A DNA stretch of 6,338 nucleotides from Verrucomicrobiota bacterium (lineage in GTDB: Bacteria > Verrucomicrobiota > Verrucomicrobiia > Chthoniobacterales > UBA10450): assembly GCA_003219115.1 (NCBI GenBank), contig QHPN01000179.1:1-6338 (forward strand), in the 5' to 3' direction. Below are positions 1 to 5,931 of this stretch, piece after piece. Position 1 is the first letter of the stretch. Each line of letters starts with the position of its first letter. The notes below the pieces were generated by a model that was given only the letters and a program-made list of their open reading frames with translations, was not told where the DNA came from and searched no databases. The position numbers and the translations under genes are program-made.

Positions 1-23
1 TAATCTGCTAGTAACTTTCAGCA

Positions 24-899
24 ATGGAATCGGTCAAACTTATCGAGTGTCCCCGGGATGCCTGGCAAGGACTTAAGCTTCAAATTCCGACCGAGCGGAA
101 GGTGCAATATCTGCGTGGGTTGATCGCGGCAGGCTTCCGGCACATCGATGCAGTCAGCTTCGTTTCGCCGAAAGCGGTTCCGCAGATGGCCGATAGCGAA
201 AAAGTGCTCGAGCAGCTCGGATCGGTCGCGGACGTCGAGATTATCGGCATCGTTGTTAACGAAAAAGGCGCGGAGCGCGCAATCGCGACCGGCGCGGTAA
301 GCACTTTGGGATATCCGTGTTCGATCTCAGAGACATTCCTTCGCCGAAATCAGAATCAATCGCTGGAGCAGAATCAGGCGCTCTTGAAGAAGATTAAGGA
401 ACAGGCGGACGAAGCGGGCCTCGAAATGGTCGTGTACATTTCAATGGCGTTTGGAAATCCTTATGGCGATCTATGGAGTGAGGACGAGGTCGCGCGGGCT
501 GCCGCAAACATTGCGGGCCTGGGGATTCATTCTATTTCAATTGCCGACACGGTGGGAGCTGCGACGCCCGACCTGATTCGTCGCGTATTGGGGGCGGTCA
601 TCCGTGGTTGCGCGGAACATGAAGTCGGCGTCCACATGCATAGCACGCGCGCGGACGCAGCGGCGAAAGTCCTGGCAGCGTACGATGCCGGATGCCGCCG
701 GTTCGATTCTGCCATCGGCGGGCTTGGCGGATGCCCTTTCGCGCAAGACGACTTGGTCGGGAATATTCCGACGGAAGAAGTTTTGCACGCGTTGGAGGAG
801 CGGGGCGTTACCCTGCCGATCGATGAACGACTCTTGAACGTCACGGCCATGAGCACCGCGATCAGCGACGAATTTTCCTCCGGCAACGGCGTGTGTTGA
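24..899 (+). CDS. hmgL: hydroxymethylglutaryl-CoA lyase (Bacteroidota-type subfamily)
   Basis: Predicted to cleave 3-hydroxy-3-methylglutaryl-CoA into acetyl-CoA and acetoacetate, the last step of leucine degradation, in the cytoplasm. The 291-residue protein is one DRE-TIM-metallolyase (HMGL-like) TIM barrel, close to the usual ~290-300. Visible family residues are R11-D12 in the first strand (general base/metal site), SFVSPK at 45-50 followed by VPQMAD, D175 in ISIADTVG, the metal-binding pair H204/H206, the flexible-loop cysteine C237 in GLGGCPFA, and N247/E251 in GNIPTEE. Two positions differ from the human/Pseudomonas form: the usual PRDGLQ reads PRDAWQ (10-15), and the acidic residue before SFVSPK is D42 rather than Glu. 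Both agree with what I recall of Bacteroidota enzymes. An in-frame TAA at 12-14 fixes the ATG at 24 as the most upstream start; no clear Shine-Dalgarno is seen. The convergent carboxyltransferase gene downstream supports a leucine-catabolic role. Related DRE-TIM enzymes (isopropylmalate or citramalate synthase) fit poorly because of the GLGGCPFA loop and short length. Confidence 0.92.
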   Translation: MESVKLIECPRDAWQGLKLQIPTERKVQYLRGLIAAGFRHIDAVSFVSPKAVPQMADSEKVLEQLGSVADVEIIGIVVNEKGAERAIATGAVSTLGYPCSISETFLRRNQNQSLEQNQALLKKIKEQADEAGLEMVVYISMAFGNPYGDLWSEDEVARAAANIAGLGIHSISIADTVGAATPDLIRRVLGAVIRGCAEHEVGVHMHSTRADAAAKVLAAYDAGCRRFDSAIGGLGGCPFAQDDLVGNIPTEEVLHALEERGVTLPIDERLLNVTAMSTAISDEFSSGNGVC

Positions 900-910
900 T
901 TGTGTTCAGT

Positions 911-1112
911 TAGCGCCAAAGGCGCATTTCATTTTCTAGCCTAGGGCAGCGCCCCTAGGGCAATTACCCGATACAACGTCCAGCGCTGAAGGCGCGATTC
1001 ATTTAAGCGAGATTGAAAGGCATGTTGAGTCGCGCCTTCAGCGCTGGTGAACCAGTTCATAGAGTCCTAGGGCAATGCCCTAGGCTGCGATGAGAAAGAG
1101 CCGTTGGCGCTA
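911..1112. repeat. nested inverted-repeat (REP/BIME-like) intergenic element
   Basis: This structure fills nearly all of the gap between the convergent hmgL and mccB genes. Its inner arms, 980-1000 and 1027-1047, are a 21-bp inverted repeat with one mismatch around a 26-nt loop. Its outer arms, about 911-960 and 1065-1112, are a longer imperfect inverted repeat. Each outer arm carries its own palindrome with a CCTAGGG core: 940-960, and 1066-1084, which is a perfect 9+1+9 palindrome. The motif AGCGCyrAAGGCGC occurs directly at 912-925 and 982-995 and inverted at 1032-1045, with a degenerate inverted copy at 1099-1112, so the whole reads as an inverted dimer of a ~90-bp unit. The inner mismatch is a U-G wobble in plus-strand RNA. 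It probably belongs to a dispersed non-coding repeat family and may also end transcription from both sides; both roles are inferred from position and structure. I see no reading frame worth calling in it. Confidence 0.8.
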
Positions 1113-1127
1113 AACAGACACAGCCAA

Positions 1128-2747
1128 CTAAACCTGCACTACTCCGGTGTGGAACCGACCTTTTGCGGGCGGGCGGGCGACATAGCGAAGAAGCTGAACG
1201 AGGACATCGCGCGTTTCGTGCGGTTGGATAATGGCATCGATCCAGCCACGCGCTGCCCCGTAACGAATGTCGGTTTGTTCTTCGTAACTCGTCTTCACTT
1301 TCGCGCGCAATTCTTCGAGCTCCTCCGGCGCTGCTTTTTTGTCTCCGCGTTCTTTGGCCCGGGCGAGAATGGAAAAGACAGTGTCGCTGGCCTGCGCCGC
1401 ACCCATCACGGCGTAGCGCGCATTCGGCCACGCCAGAATAAAGCGCGGGTCATAGGCCTTGCCGCAAAGCGCATAGTTCCCCGCTCCGAACGAACCGCCG
1501 ACCACGATCGTGATTTTCGGGACAATCGAATTGCTGACTGCGTTCACCAACTTCGCACCACTGCGAATGATTCCACTTTGCTCCGCAGCTTTTCCAACCA
1601 TGAATCCGGTTACGTCCTGGAAAAAAATGATCGGCAGCCCGACCTGGTTACAATCCATAACGAAGCGCGCTGCTTTGTCGGCGCTGTCGGAATAAATGAC
1701 GCCGCCCATCTGAATTCCTTCCGTCTTGGTGCGAACTTGCAGACGCTGACTGGCGACGATCCCAACCGGGCGGCCGCTGATCCGGGCATAAGCGGTGACC
1801 AAAGTCTTACCGTAATCGGCCTTGTATTCATCGAGGGACTCGGCGTCGATGATGGTGCCAAGCAAGTCACGCGCATCATAGTTTTTGTGCCCGTCGAGAC
1901 CGATCAAATCGTAGATTGCCTCCTCTGACTTCGCCGGTTCTTTGCCAGCGGGCGTCTCACACTTCTCGTTAGCTTCCGGCAACATCGCCACCAGCGAACG
2001 GAGTTTTTTCAAACATTCTTCATCGTCTTTTTCGTAGAAATCGACCGTACCGCTGATTTCGGAATGCATTTTCGCTCCGCCCAGTTCTTCCTGATCGACG
2101 ATTTGTCCGATGGCAGCTTTAACCAGCGAGGGGCCCGCGAGATAAAGGCCGCTGCCCTCAGTCATCAGAATCTTGTCGCATAACACCGGCAGGTAAGCGC
2201 CACCGGCGACACAATTGCCCATGATAGCGGCGAACTGCGGTATGCCGGCGGCGGAAATGACGGAGTTGTTGCGGAAGATGCGGCCGAAGTCGTCCTCATC
2301 AGGAAAAATCTCATCCTGCATCGGAAGAAATACGCCGGCAGAATCGACCAGATAAATCAGCGGCAGATTATTTTCGAAAGCGATCCGTTGCGCGCGTATA
2401 AGTTTCTTCGCGGTCTGAGGGAAGAAGGCGCCCGCTTTTACGGTGGCGTCATTGGCGATGATCATGCACGGGACATTGGCAACGTTGCCGATACCGGCGA
2501 TGGCACCGGCTGCCGGAACGCGTCCCCACTGTTCGTACATTTTGTAAGCGGCCCAAAGTCCAACTTCGAAAAATTGCGCATCCGAATCGAGCAAACGAGC
2601 GAGGCGTTCACGCGCGACCAGCCGCCCCAGCTTGTGTTGTCGCTCCCGGCCCGCCTTGCCGCCGCCTTCGCGCAGCTGCGATTCTTCGAGACGAATTTGT
2701 TCGCAGCGATCGCGTAGCGTTTCGGGCCGGGCAGTTCGTGACGACAT
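1128..2747 (-). CDS. mccB: acyl-CoA carboxylase carboxyltransferase (beta) subunit, probably 3-methylcrotonyl-CoA carboxylase
   Basis: Carboxyltransferase half of a biotin-dependent acyl-CoA carboxylase, moving the carboxyl group from carboxybiotin to an acyl-CoA. The 539 residues match the usual length. There are two crotonase-fold domains. The N-terminal one (about 35-265) has CMIIANDATVKAGAFFP (94-110), LVDSAGVFLP (133-142), FGRIFRN (154-160) and the Gly-rich oxyanion-hole stretch GNCVAGGAYLP (177-187). The C-terminal one (about 290-539) has GGVIYSDSADKAARF (348-362), QDVTGFMVG (377-385) and GGSFGAGNYALCGKAYDPRF (417-436). A charged linker lies at about 258-278. The motifs resemble MCC beta, and the neighbouring HMG-CoA lyase supports methylcrotonyl-CoA as substrate; propionyl- or geranyl-CoA cannot be excluded by eye. 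The partner biotin carboxylase/BCCP subunit is not in the window. The start is the only ATG before an in-frame stop at 2775-2777 (minus strand); no strong ribosome binding site is visible. The stop lies 15 nt from the palindromic repeat. Confidence 0.9.
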   Translation of the reverse strand: MSSRTARPETLRDRCEQIRLEESQLREGGGKAGRERQHKLGRLVARERLARLLDSDAQFFEVGLWAAYKMYEQWGRVPAAGAIAGIGNVANVPCMIIANDATVKAGAFFPQTAKKLIRAQRIAFENNLPLIYLVDSAGVFLPMQDEIFPDEDDFGRIFRNNSVISAAGIPQFAAIMGNCVAGGAYLPVLCDKILMTEGSGLYLAGPSLVKAAIGQIVDQEELGGAKMHSEISGTVDFYEKDDEECLKKLRSLVAMLPEANEKCETPAGKEPAKSEEAIYDLIGLDGHKNYDARDLLGTIIDAESLDEYKADYGKTLVTAYARISGRPVGIVASQRLQVRTKTEGIQMGGVIYSDSADKAARFVMDCNQVGLPIIFFQDVTGFMVGKAAEQSGIIRSGAKLVNAVSNSIVPKITIVVGGSFGAGNYALCGKAYDPRFILAWPNARYAVMGAAQASDTVFSILARAKERGDKKAAPEELEELRAKVKTSYEEQTDIRYGAARGWIDAIIQPHETRDVLVQLLRYVARPPAKGRFHTGVVQV

Positions 2748-2865
2748 GCGTGCACGCTTAATCCGGCGCGCGCGTTACTTCAAGCACGGGGTAACGGACT
2801 TCCGGCCCTCATTCGAACCGTTTGGCTGGATCGGCCGCTCCGTCAGATCAACGTTGTGCGTCGCG
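2748..2865 (-). promoter_or_regulatory. leader/intergenic region upstream of mccB
   Basis: This 118-nt gap separates the small membrane gene from mccB on the same strand. It contains a short symmetric element, CGTTAC-N12-GTAACG (2773-2796), whose near edge is 25 nt before the mccB start codon. Its place and dyad symmetry would suit a repressor operator, but six-base arms can occur by chance. I see no convincing -35/-10 pair and no terminator hairpin with a T run, so whether mccB is co-transcribed with the upstream gene is unresolved. Confidence 0.2.
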
Positions 2866-3168
2866 CTAAAAAGCGTCGCTATCGGAATGGTAACCGGAGT
2901 CGCCGCGGATACTACGCAGACGATTGCGACTGCCGCGTTCGGAATCCGCCCGATTAAAGCAGCCGAGCGCCACCTTTACCAAAAATGGAATGGCCGCAAG
3001 CGTGCCTAGGGACATGAGAGCGATGGCCGTAGCTTGACGTGCGGGACCTTTGATCCGGTCTGCCACAAGCAAACCAAGGCCGAGCCCGAGGGCAGTCCGG
3101 GTCAGGGCCAGAAGCGGATCGACTGGTAGATCGGCAGGCGGTTTGGGAATGGGAATCGTTAGTGACAT
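2866..3168 (-). CDS. small predicted membrane protein, function unknown
   Basis: I do not recognise this 100-residue protein. It starts with a Pro-rich segment (IPIPKPPADLPVDP, 5-18), followed by two hydrophobic helices (about 19-36, rich in Leu/Gly, and about 47-69) joined by a short basic loop (DRIKGPARQ, 38-46). This suggests a two-pass inner-membrane hairpin. The tail (72-100) is hydrophilic and rich in Arg, Ser and Asp. There is no cleavable signal peptide pattern and no catalytic motif. I chose the ATG at 3166-3168 because AGGA lies 8 nt upstream of it on the minus strand; a longer frame from 3237 would add 23 residues that look like translated leader sequence and has no comparable ribosome binding site. 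The gene is divergent from manC and lies 118 nt upstream of mccB on the same strand. Codon use looks coding-like, but without a homologue it remains a hypothetical gene. Confidence 0.6.
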   Translation of the reverse strand: MSLTIPIPKPPADLPVDPLLALTRTALGLGLGLLVADRIKGPARQATAIALMSLGTLAAIPFLVKVALGCFNRADSERGSRNRLRSIRGDSGYHSDSDAF

Positions 3169-3258
3169 CCGCGTATTCCTATACGTCGCGGCGGTGAAAA
3201 ATAAATAGGGAAATTGTTGCAAGCATCTAAAAAACAACCGACGAAAGTCTGAGCGGAG
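3169..3258. promoter_or_regulatory. AT-rich divergent intergenic region, probable promoters
   Basis: This 90-nt gap lies between two genes transcribed away from each other, so it should hold promoters for both the small membrane protein gene (-) and the manC-ruvX-truA unit (+). The stretch 3195-3237 is clearly richer in A and T than its surroundings. I could not pick a -10/-35 pair with good spacing on either strand, so exact sites are not assigned. The AGGA ribosome binding site of the minus-strand gene lies at its left end. Confidence 0.4.
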
Positions 3259-4311
3259 ATGGAAATTTATGCATTAATTCTTGCCGGTGGTAGCGGCGAG
3301 AGATTCTGGCCGCTTAGCCGGCGCGCTTTACCAAAGCAATTGCTGCGCCTGGTTTCGAGCTGTTCCCTGCTGGAGGCGACTATTGCCCGCCTCAACGGAG
3401 TGATCCCGCTTGCTCGCATCCTTGTCTTAACCAATGTCGATCAGGAAAAGGGCGTTCGTGAAGTGCTCAAGAATTTTCCGGAATGCAATGTCGTTGCCGA
3501 ACCATCCAAACGCGATACCGCCGCGGCCGTGGCGCTCGGCGCAGCCTGGGTTGCGGCACGCAATCACACCGCCGCGATGGTTGTTCTGCCAGCCGATCAC
3601 GTCATTAAAGATACCGCGGCGTTTCAAAAAATTATTCACGACGCGGTTGACGCGGCAAAGGAAAAAAGCGCGCTTATCACCATCGGCATCCGACCAACAT
3701 CGGCCCATCCGGGTTTTGGTTATATTGAAATTGGCGAACCGGTTTCGGGCAAGCCCGGTCTGCACCGAGTTTTGCGCTTTCGTGAGAAACCAAATGTCGA
3801 CCTGGCCGAATCTTTTATTCGCAAAGGAAACTTTCGCTGGAATGCCGGCATGTTTGTCTGGACCGTGCCGACGATTCTGACTGAATTTAACCGGCACGCT
3901 CCGGAATTCGGGCGATTCATTTCCATGATGACCGCTCCCGGAGCTTTTGAAAAAAACTGGGGCGAGAAATTCTCGAAGCTGCCGAGAACATCCTTCGATT
4001 ATGCCGTGATGGAACATGCCGATCGCGTGCTTGTCCTGGAAGCGGAGTTCGATTGGGACGACGTCGGCGGCTGGCAGACGGTGGCGCGGTATTTCCCGAA
4101 AGATAATCGCGGCAATACCGCCAACTGCGAGCTGACCGTGCTGGAGGCCAGCGATAATATTGTTTTCGATGATACTGGCAAAAACATCGCCCTGCTCGGG
4201 GTGAACAATCTAATTGTCGTTAGGACGCGCGATGCAATCCTGGTTTGCCATCGACATCATGCTGAAAAAATCAAAAATCTGGTCGCGAAATTACCGGAGG
4301 AATTGCAGTGA
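3259..4311 (+). CDS. manC: mannose-1-phosphate guanylyltransferase, single-domain
   Basis: Makes GDP-mannose from mannose 1-phosphate and GTP, the activated sugar for GDP-mannose, GDP-fucose and mannosylated envelope glycans; cytoplasmic. The 350 residues form only the nucleotidyltransferase domain plus its short C-terminal beta part. The fused phosphomannose isomerase cupin of ~470-residue ManC/AlgA proteins is absent, so mannose 6-phosphate isomerisation needs another enzyme. Visible motifs are the nucleotide-binding LAGGSGERFWPLSR (8-21) with the conserved PKQ (25-27), EPSKRDTAAA (81-90), LPADHVI (110-116, metal-binding Asp), GFGYIE (152-157), FREKP (174-178), WNAGMFVW (194-201) and FDWDDVGGW (264-272). 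An in-frame TGA at 3250-3252 bounds the start, and the signature begins right after it, so ATG 3259 is secure even though GGAG abuts the start codon instead of sitting at normal spacing. Its last bases overlap ruvX by 4 nt, indicating one transcript and coupled translation. A glucose-1-phosphate enzyme is unlikely given the FWPLSR/PKQ and WDDVGGW pattern. Confidence 0.93.
   Translation: MEIYALILAGGSGERFWPLSRRALPKQLLRLVSSCSLLEATIARLNGVIPLARILVLTNVDQEKGVREVLKNFPECNVVAEPSKRDTAAAVALGAAWVAARNHTAAMVVLPADHVIKDTAAFQKIIHDAVDAAKEKSALITIGIRPTSAHPGFGYIEIGEPVSGKPGLHRVLRFREKPNVDLAESFIRKGNFRWNAGMFVWTVPTILTEFNRHAPEFGRFISMMTAPGAFEKNWGEKFSKLPRTSFDYAVMEHADRVLVLEAEFDWDDVGGWQTVARYFPKDNRGNTANCELTVLEASDNIVFDDTGKNIALLGVNNLIVVRTRDAILVCHRHHAEKIKNLVAKLPEELQ
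4296..4300 (+). promoter_or_regulatory. Shine-Dalgarno that fixes the ruvX GTG start
   Basis: GGAGG lies inside the last codons of manC, 7 nt before the GTG at 4308. It is the strongest ribosome binding site seen in the window and is the main reason for accepting a GTG start that overlaps the manC stop as GTGA. Confidence 0.85.
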
Positions 4312-4724
4312 ACCGGGTCCTGGGGGTCGATCTCGGCCAGGCTCGCACCGGGGTAGCACTTTCCGACGAACTGCGGATGTTGGCGCACCCGTTGGAGACA
4401 ATAGAGAATCGTTCAGCCGAGAAAGTCGCCCGGCGGGTCCGGCAAATCGTGGCGGAAAAGGAGGTGGACTGTGTTGTCGTAGGCCTGCCGCGCCACATGA
4501 ACGGCTCACTCGGTCCCGCGGCAGAAAAGGCACAACAGTTTGTCGAAAAATTGCGATCACTCATCTCCTGTGAAGTCGTGACCTGGGATGAACGGCTCTC
4601 AACCGTCGCCGCAGAACGGGCGTTGCGGGACGCGGGTAAGAAAACGCGCGAAACACGCGGCATTCGCGATCAAGTGGCGGCGCAAATTATTCTGCAAAGT
4701 TATCTCGACCGGCTAAATGGCTGA
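4308..4724 (+). CDS. ruvX: putative pre-16S rRNA nuclease RuvX/YqgF (Holliday-junction resolvase-like)
   Basis: RNase H-fold nuclease family that helps mature the 5' end of 16S rRNA in Escherichia coli; a Holliday-junction resolvase role has also been proposed. At 138 residues it matches the family. The signature GVDLGQARTGVALSD (6-20) holds the first catalytic Asp (D8). VVVGLPRHMNGSLGP (56-70) is the conserved second block, with Arg-His in place of the more common Leu-Asn or similar after GLP. WDERLST (93-99) gives the acidic pair D94/E95, and RDQVAAQIILQSYLD (120-134) gives the last catalytic Asp (D121). Translation starts at GTG, overlapping the manC stop as GTGA, with an excellent GGAGG seven bases upstream. 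The 3' end overlaps truA by 8 nt. The gene therefore sits in the middle of a coupled three-gene unit. Confidence 0.93.
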   Translation: MNRVLGVDLGQARTGVALSDELRMLAHPLETIENRSAEKVARRVRQIVAEKEVDCVVVGLPRHMNGSLGPAAEKAQQFVEKLRSLISCEVVTWDERLSTVAAERALRDAGKKTRETRGIRDQVAAQIILQSYLDRLNG

Positions 4725-5466
4725 ATCGCGCCGGCTCAAGTTGGTTATTAGTTACGACGGACGAGATTTCGCGGGCTGGCAAAGCCAAAAACATTGCAAC
4801 ACCATCCAGGACAATCTGGAAGCTGCGTTCGAACGCGTCTGCGGACAACGCCTAACCGTGACTGGCTCCGGCCGAACCGATTCCGGCGTTCACGCGCTGG
4901 GACAATGCGCACATGTGGACGTGCCAGCTGCACAGTTCGTCGCCGATCGCTGGCTGAAAGCCTTAAACGGCATGCTCCCACAAACGATTCGGATCTTGCG
5001 CGCTCGTTTCATCTCCAAGAGTTTTCACGCTCGCTTTTCTGCCAAGGGCAAGGTTTATCGTTATCGGATCATAAATGGATTGGTCCGACCACCATTAGAG
5101 ATCGGTCGGGCGTGGCATATCCCGGCGTCGCTCGACCGTGATTTGCTGGGGCGAGCCGCTGCGCTATTCCCTGGCCGGCACGACTTTGGTGCCTTTGCTG
5201 CAAATCGCGGAAAAGAAGAGCGAAGTACCATGCGCACGATAGAATACGTTCGAGTGACTAGCCGGCGCGGTTTGATCGAAATCGAGTTTTTGGCCGACGG
5301 ATTCCTCTACAAGATGGTGCGACTGATGGTAGGATCGATCGTCCGCTGCACGCTGGGGAAAGAGAGCCTGCAATCGATAGAAATGCGTTTAGAGCGCCCT
5401 TCGCGCGTCGCTAGCCGTTTTGTCGCTCCCGCAGGGGGGCTTTACTTGATCCGCGTTCGCTATTAA
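4717..5466 (+). CDS. truA: tRNA pseudouridine(38-40) synthase TruA
   Basis: Converts uridines 38, 39 and 40 in the anticodon arm of many tRNAs to pseudouridine. The 249 residues are typical. The N-terminal half has the substrate-loop start YDGRDFAGWQSQ (13-24) and the catalytic signature GSGRTDSGVHALGQ (50-63), with nucleophile Asp55. FHARFSAKGKVYRYRI (103-118) is the conserved FxARxxAxxxxYxYxI block. The second half has HDFGAF (155-160), FLADGFLYKMVRLMVGSIV (191-209) and the terminal APAGGLYL (237-244). All key residues are present, so it looks functional. ATG 4717 lies inside the last codons of ruvX (8-nt overlap) and has no visible Shine-Dalgarno, so its translation probably depends on ribosomes ending ruvX. 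The small membrane gene downstream is convergent. Confidence 0.95.
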   Translation: MAESRRLKLVISYDGRDFAGWQSQKHCNTIQDNLEAAFERVCGQRLTVTGSGRTDSGVHALGQCAHVDVPAAQFVADRWLKALNGMLPQTIRILRARFISKSFHARFSAKGKVYRYRIINGLVRPPLEIGRAWHIPASLDRDLLGRAAALFPGRHDFGAFAANRGKEERSTMRTIEYVRVTSRRGLIEIEFLADGFLYKMVRLMVGSIVRCTLGKESLQSIEMRLERPSRVASRFVAPAGGLYLIRVRY

Positions 5467-5477
5467 CTCATTGCGAA

Positions 5478-5526
5478 TCAGAGCGAAGCGGCCTCCTGCT
5501 TGTATTTGCGATCGACCTCTTGAAGG
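5478..5526 (-). pseudogene. possible frameshifted C-terminal tail of the adjacent small membrane gene
   Basis: On the minus strand, right after the stop of the 74-residue frame, a different frame reads SLQEVDRKYKQEAASL followed by TGA (5478-5480). It is hydrophilic and helix-forming, and it reads smoothly on from LENQLGRDDR if a single base is removed at the TAG. This frame has no start of its own and its upstream part (Cys/Phe/Trp/Ser-rich) does not look like protein. The simplest reading is a one-base insertion near 5528 that shortened a ~90-residue protein, or a base-call error there. A chance resemblance to coding sequence cannot be ruled out over so few codons. Confidence 0.3.
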
Positions 5527-5751
5527 CTAGCGGTCGTCGCGGCCGAGCTGGTTTTCCAGAATTTTGCCGAGCAAAATAAGGGCAACGCCACAAAACATCC
5601 CCTTGGCGAAGAAATAGGTCGGGATTCCTCCGGCCACGACGTTGCCGATAATGATCGGCTTGTCTTTGTCCTCTTTCATCGCCGCAAACGAGCAGAGAAC
5701 AAAAACCAAAAGAGCTATTAACGGATTAAAGATCCTCAAATACGTGCGCAT
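5527..5751 (-). CDS. small two-helix membrane protein, function unknown
   Basis: I do not recognise this 74-residue protein. It has a basic N-terminus (R2, R6), a hydrophobic helix at about 9-25 (IALLVFVLCSFAA), a highly charged KEDKDK turn (26-31), then a Gly/Ile-rich segment (33-48) and another hydrophobic stretch (about 50-64, MFCGVALILLG), ending in a charged tail. A small inner-membrane protein with two or three hydrophobic segments is likely. The ATG at 5749-5751 is the only plausible start before the upstream in-frame stop (5809-5811), and it has no clear Shine-Dalgarno. It converges on truA, with 60 nt between the stops. Dropping one base at the stop codon (5527-5529) would let the frame run on to a stop at 5478-5480 through a coding-like tail, so the gene may be frameshifted or its 3' end misread. 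It could also be a chance frame, but the regular membrane pattern argues against that. Confidence 0.55.
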   Translation of the reverse strand: MRTYLRIFNPLIALLVFVLCSFAAMKEDKDKPIIIGNVVAGGIPTYFFAKGMFCGVALILLGKILENQLGRDDR

Positions 5752-5807
5752 GGGCCGAGAGCATGATGAAGCGATTGGCGAAACGCGAGCAAAAGTCCGG
5801 GTTCTTT

Positions 5808-5898
5808 GTCATCCTGAGCGTAGCGAAGGATCTTCCGAAGCTCGTTGACGCCTTCGAACTGTGTGAGATCCCTCGCCGTCTGCGCGGCTCGGGATGAC
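5808..5898. repeat. 91-bp interspersed repeat with GTCATCC terminal inverted repeats
   Basis: The element begins GTCATCCTGAGC (5808-5819) and ends GCTCGGGATGAC (5887-5898); these ends are inverted repeats matching at 11 of 12 positions. A second inner pair follows: AGCGAAGGATCT (5822-5833) against AGATCCCTCGCC (5866-5877), matching at 10 of 12. The whole can fold into a long hairpin with a small bulge on one side and a ~32-nt loop. From memory, the phrase TCATCCTGAGCGTAGCGAAGGATC and its partner with CTCGGGATGAC recur in intergenic regions of Acidobacteriota, Verrucomicrobiota and other environmental bacteria, where they are often mistranslated as CHPE..RMT peptides. There is no transposase, so it is either a miniature non-autonomous element or a structured intergenic repeat. 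It lies between cysC and the small membrane gene. Confidence 0.8.
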
Positions 5899-5931
5899 AC
5901 GTGCGAGAAACAATGACGAGGAGCGAATAAG

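Noticed and set aside
911..1112. CRISPR-like or IS-derived array
   Set aside because: The repeated motifs are partly inverted and unevenly spaced, there are no uniform spacers, and no cas or transposase gene is nearby.
1104..1928. Long open frame on the plus strand opposite mccB (274 codons)
   Set aside because: It is the antisense of a clear carboxyltransferase gene and its product has no recognisable motif; high-GC coding sequence often leaves such a frame open on the other strand.
3169..3237. N-terminal extension of the small membrane protein (start at 3237 instead of 3168)
   Set aside because: The extra 23 residues have no ribosome binding site and cover the AT-rich divergent promoter region, while the ATG at 3168 has a well-placed AGGA.
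3427..4017. 196-codon minus-strand frame opposite manC
   Set aside because: It overlaps a full-length manC with all family motifs; the translated product is an unstructured mix rich in Arg, Phe, Asn and His with no motif.
5467..5526. Bidirectional terminator between truA and the small membrane gene
   Set aside because: Only a 4-bp stem (AAGC/GCTT) can be drawn and there is no T run.
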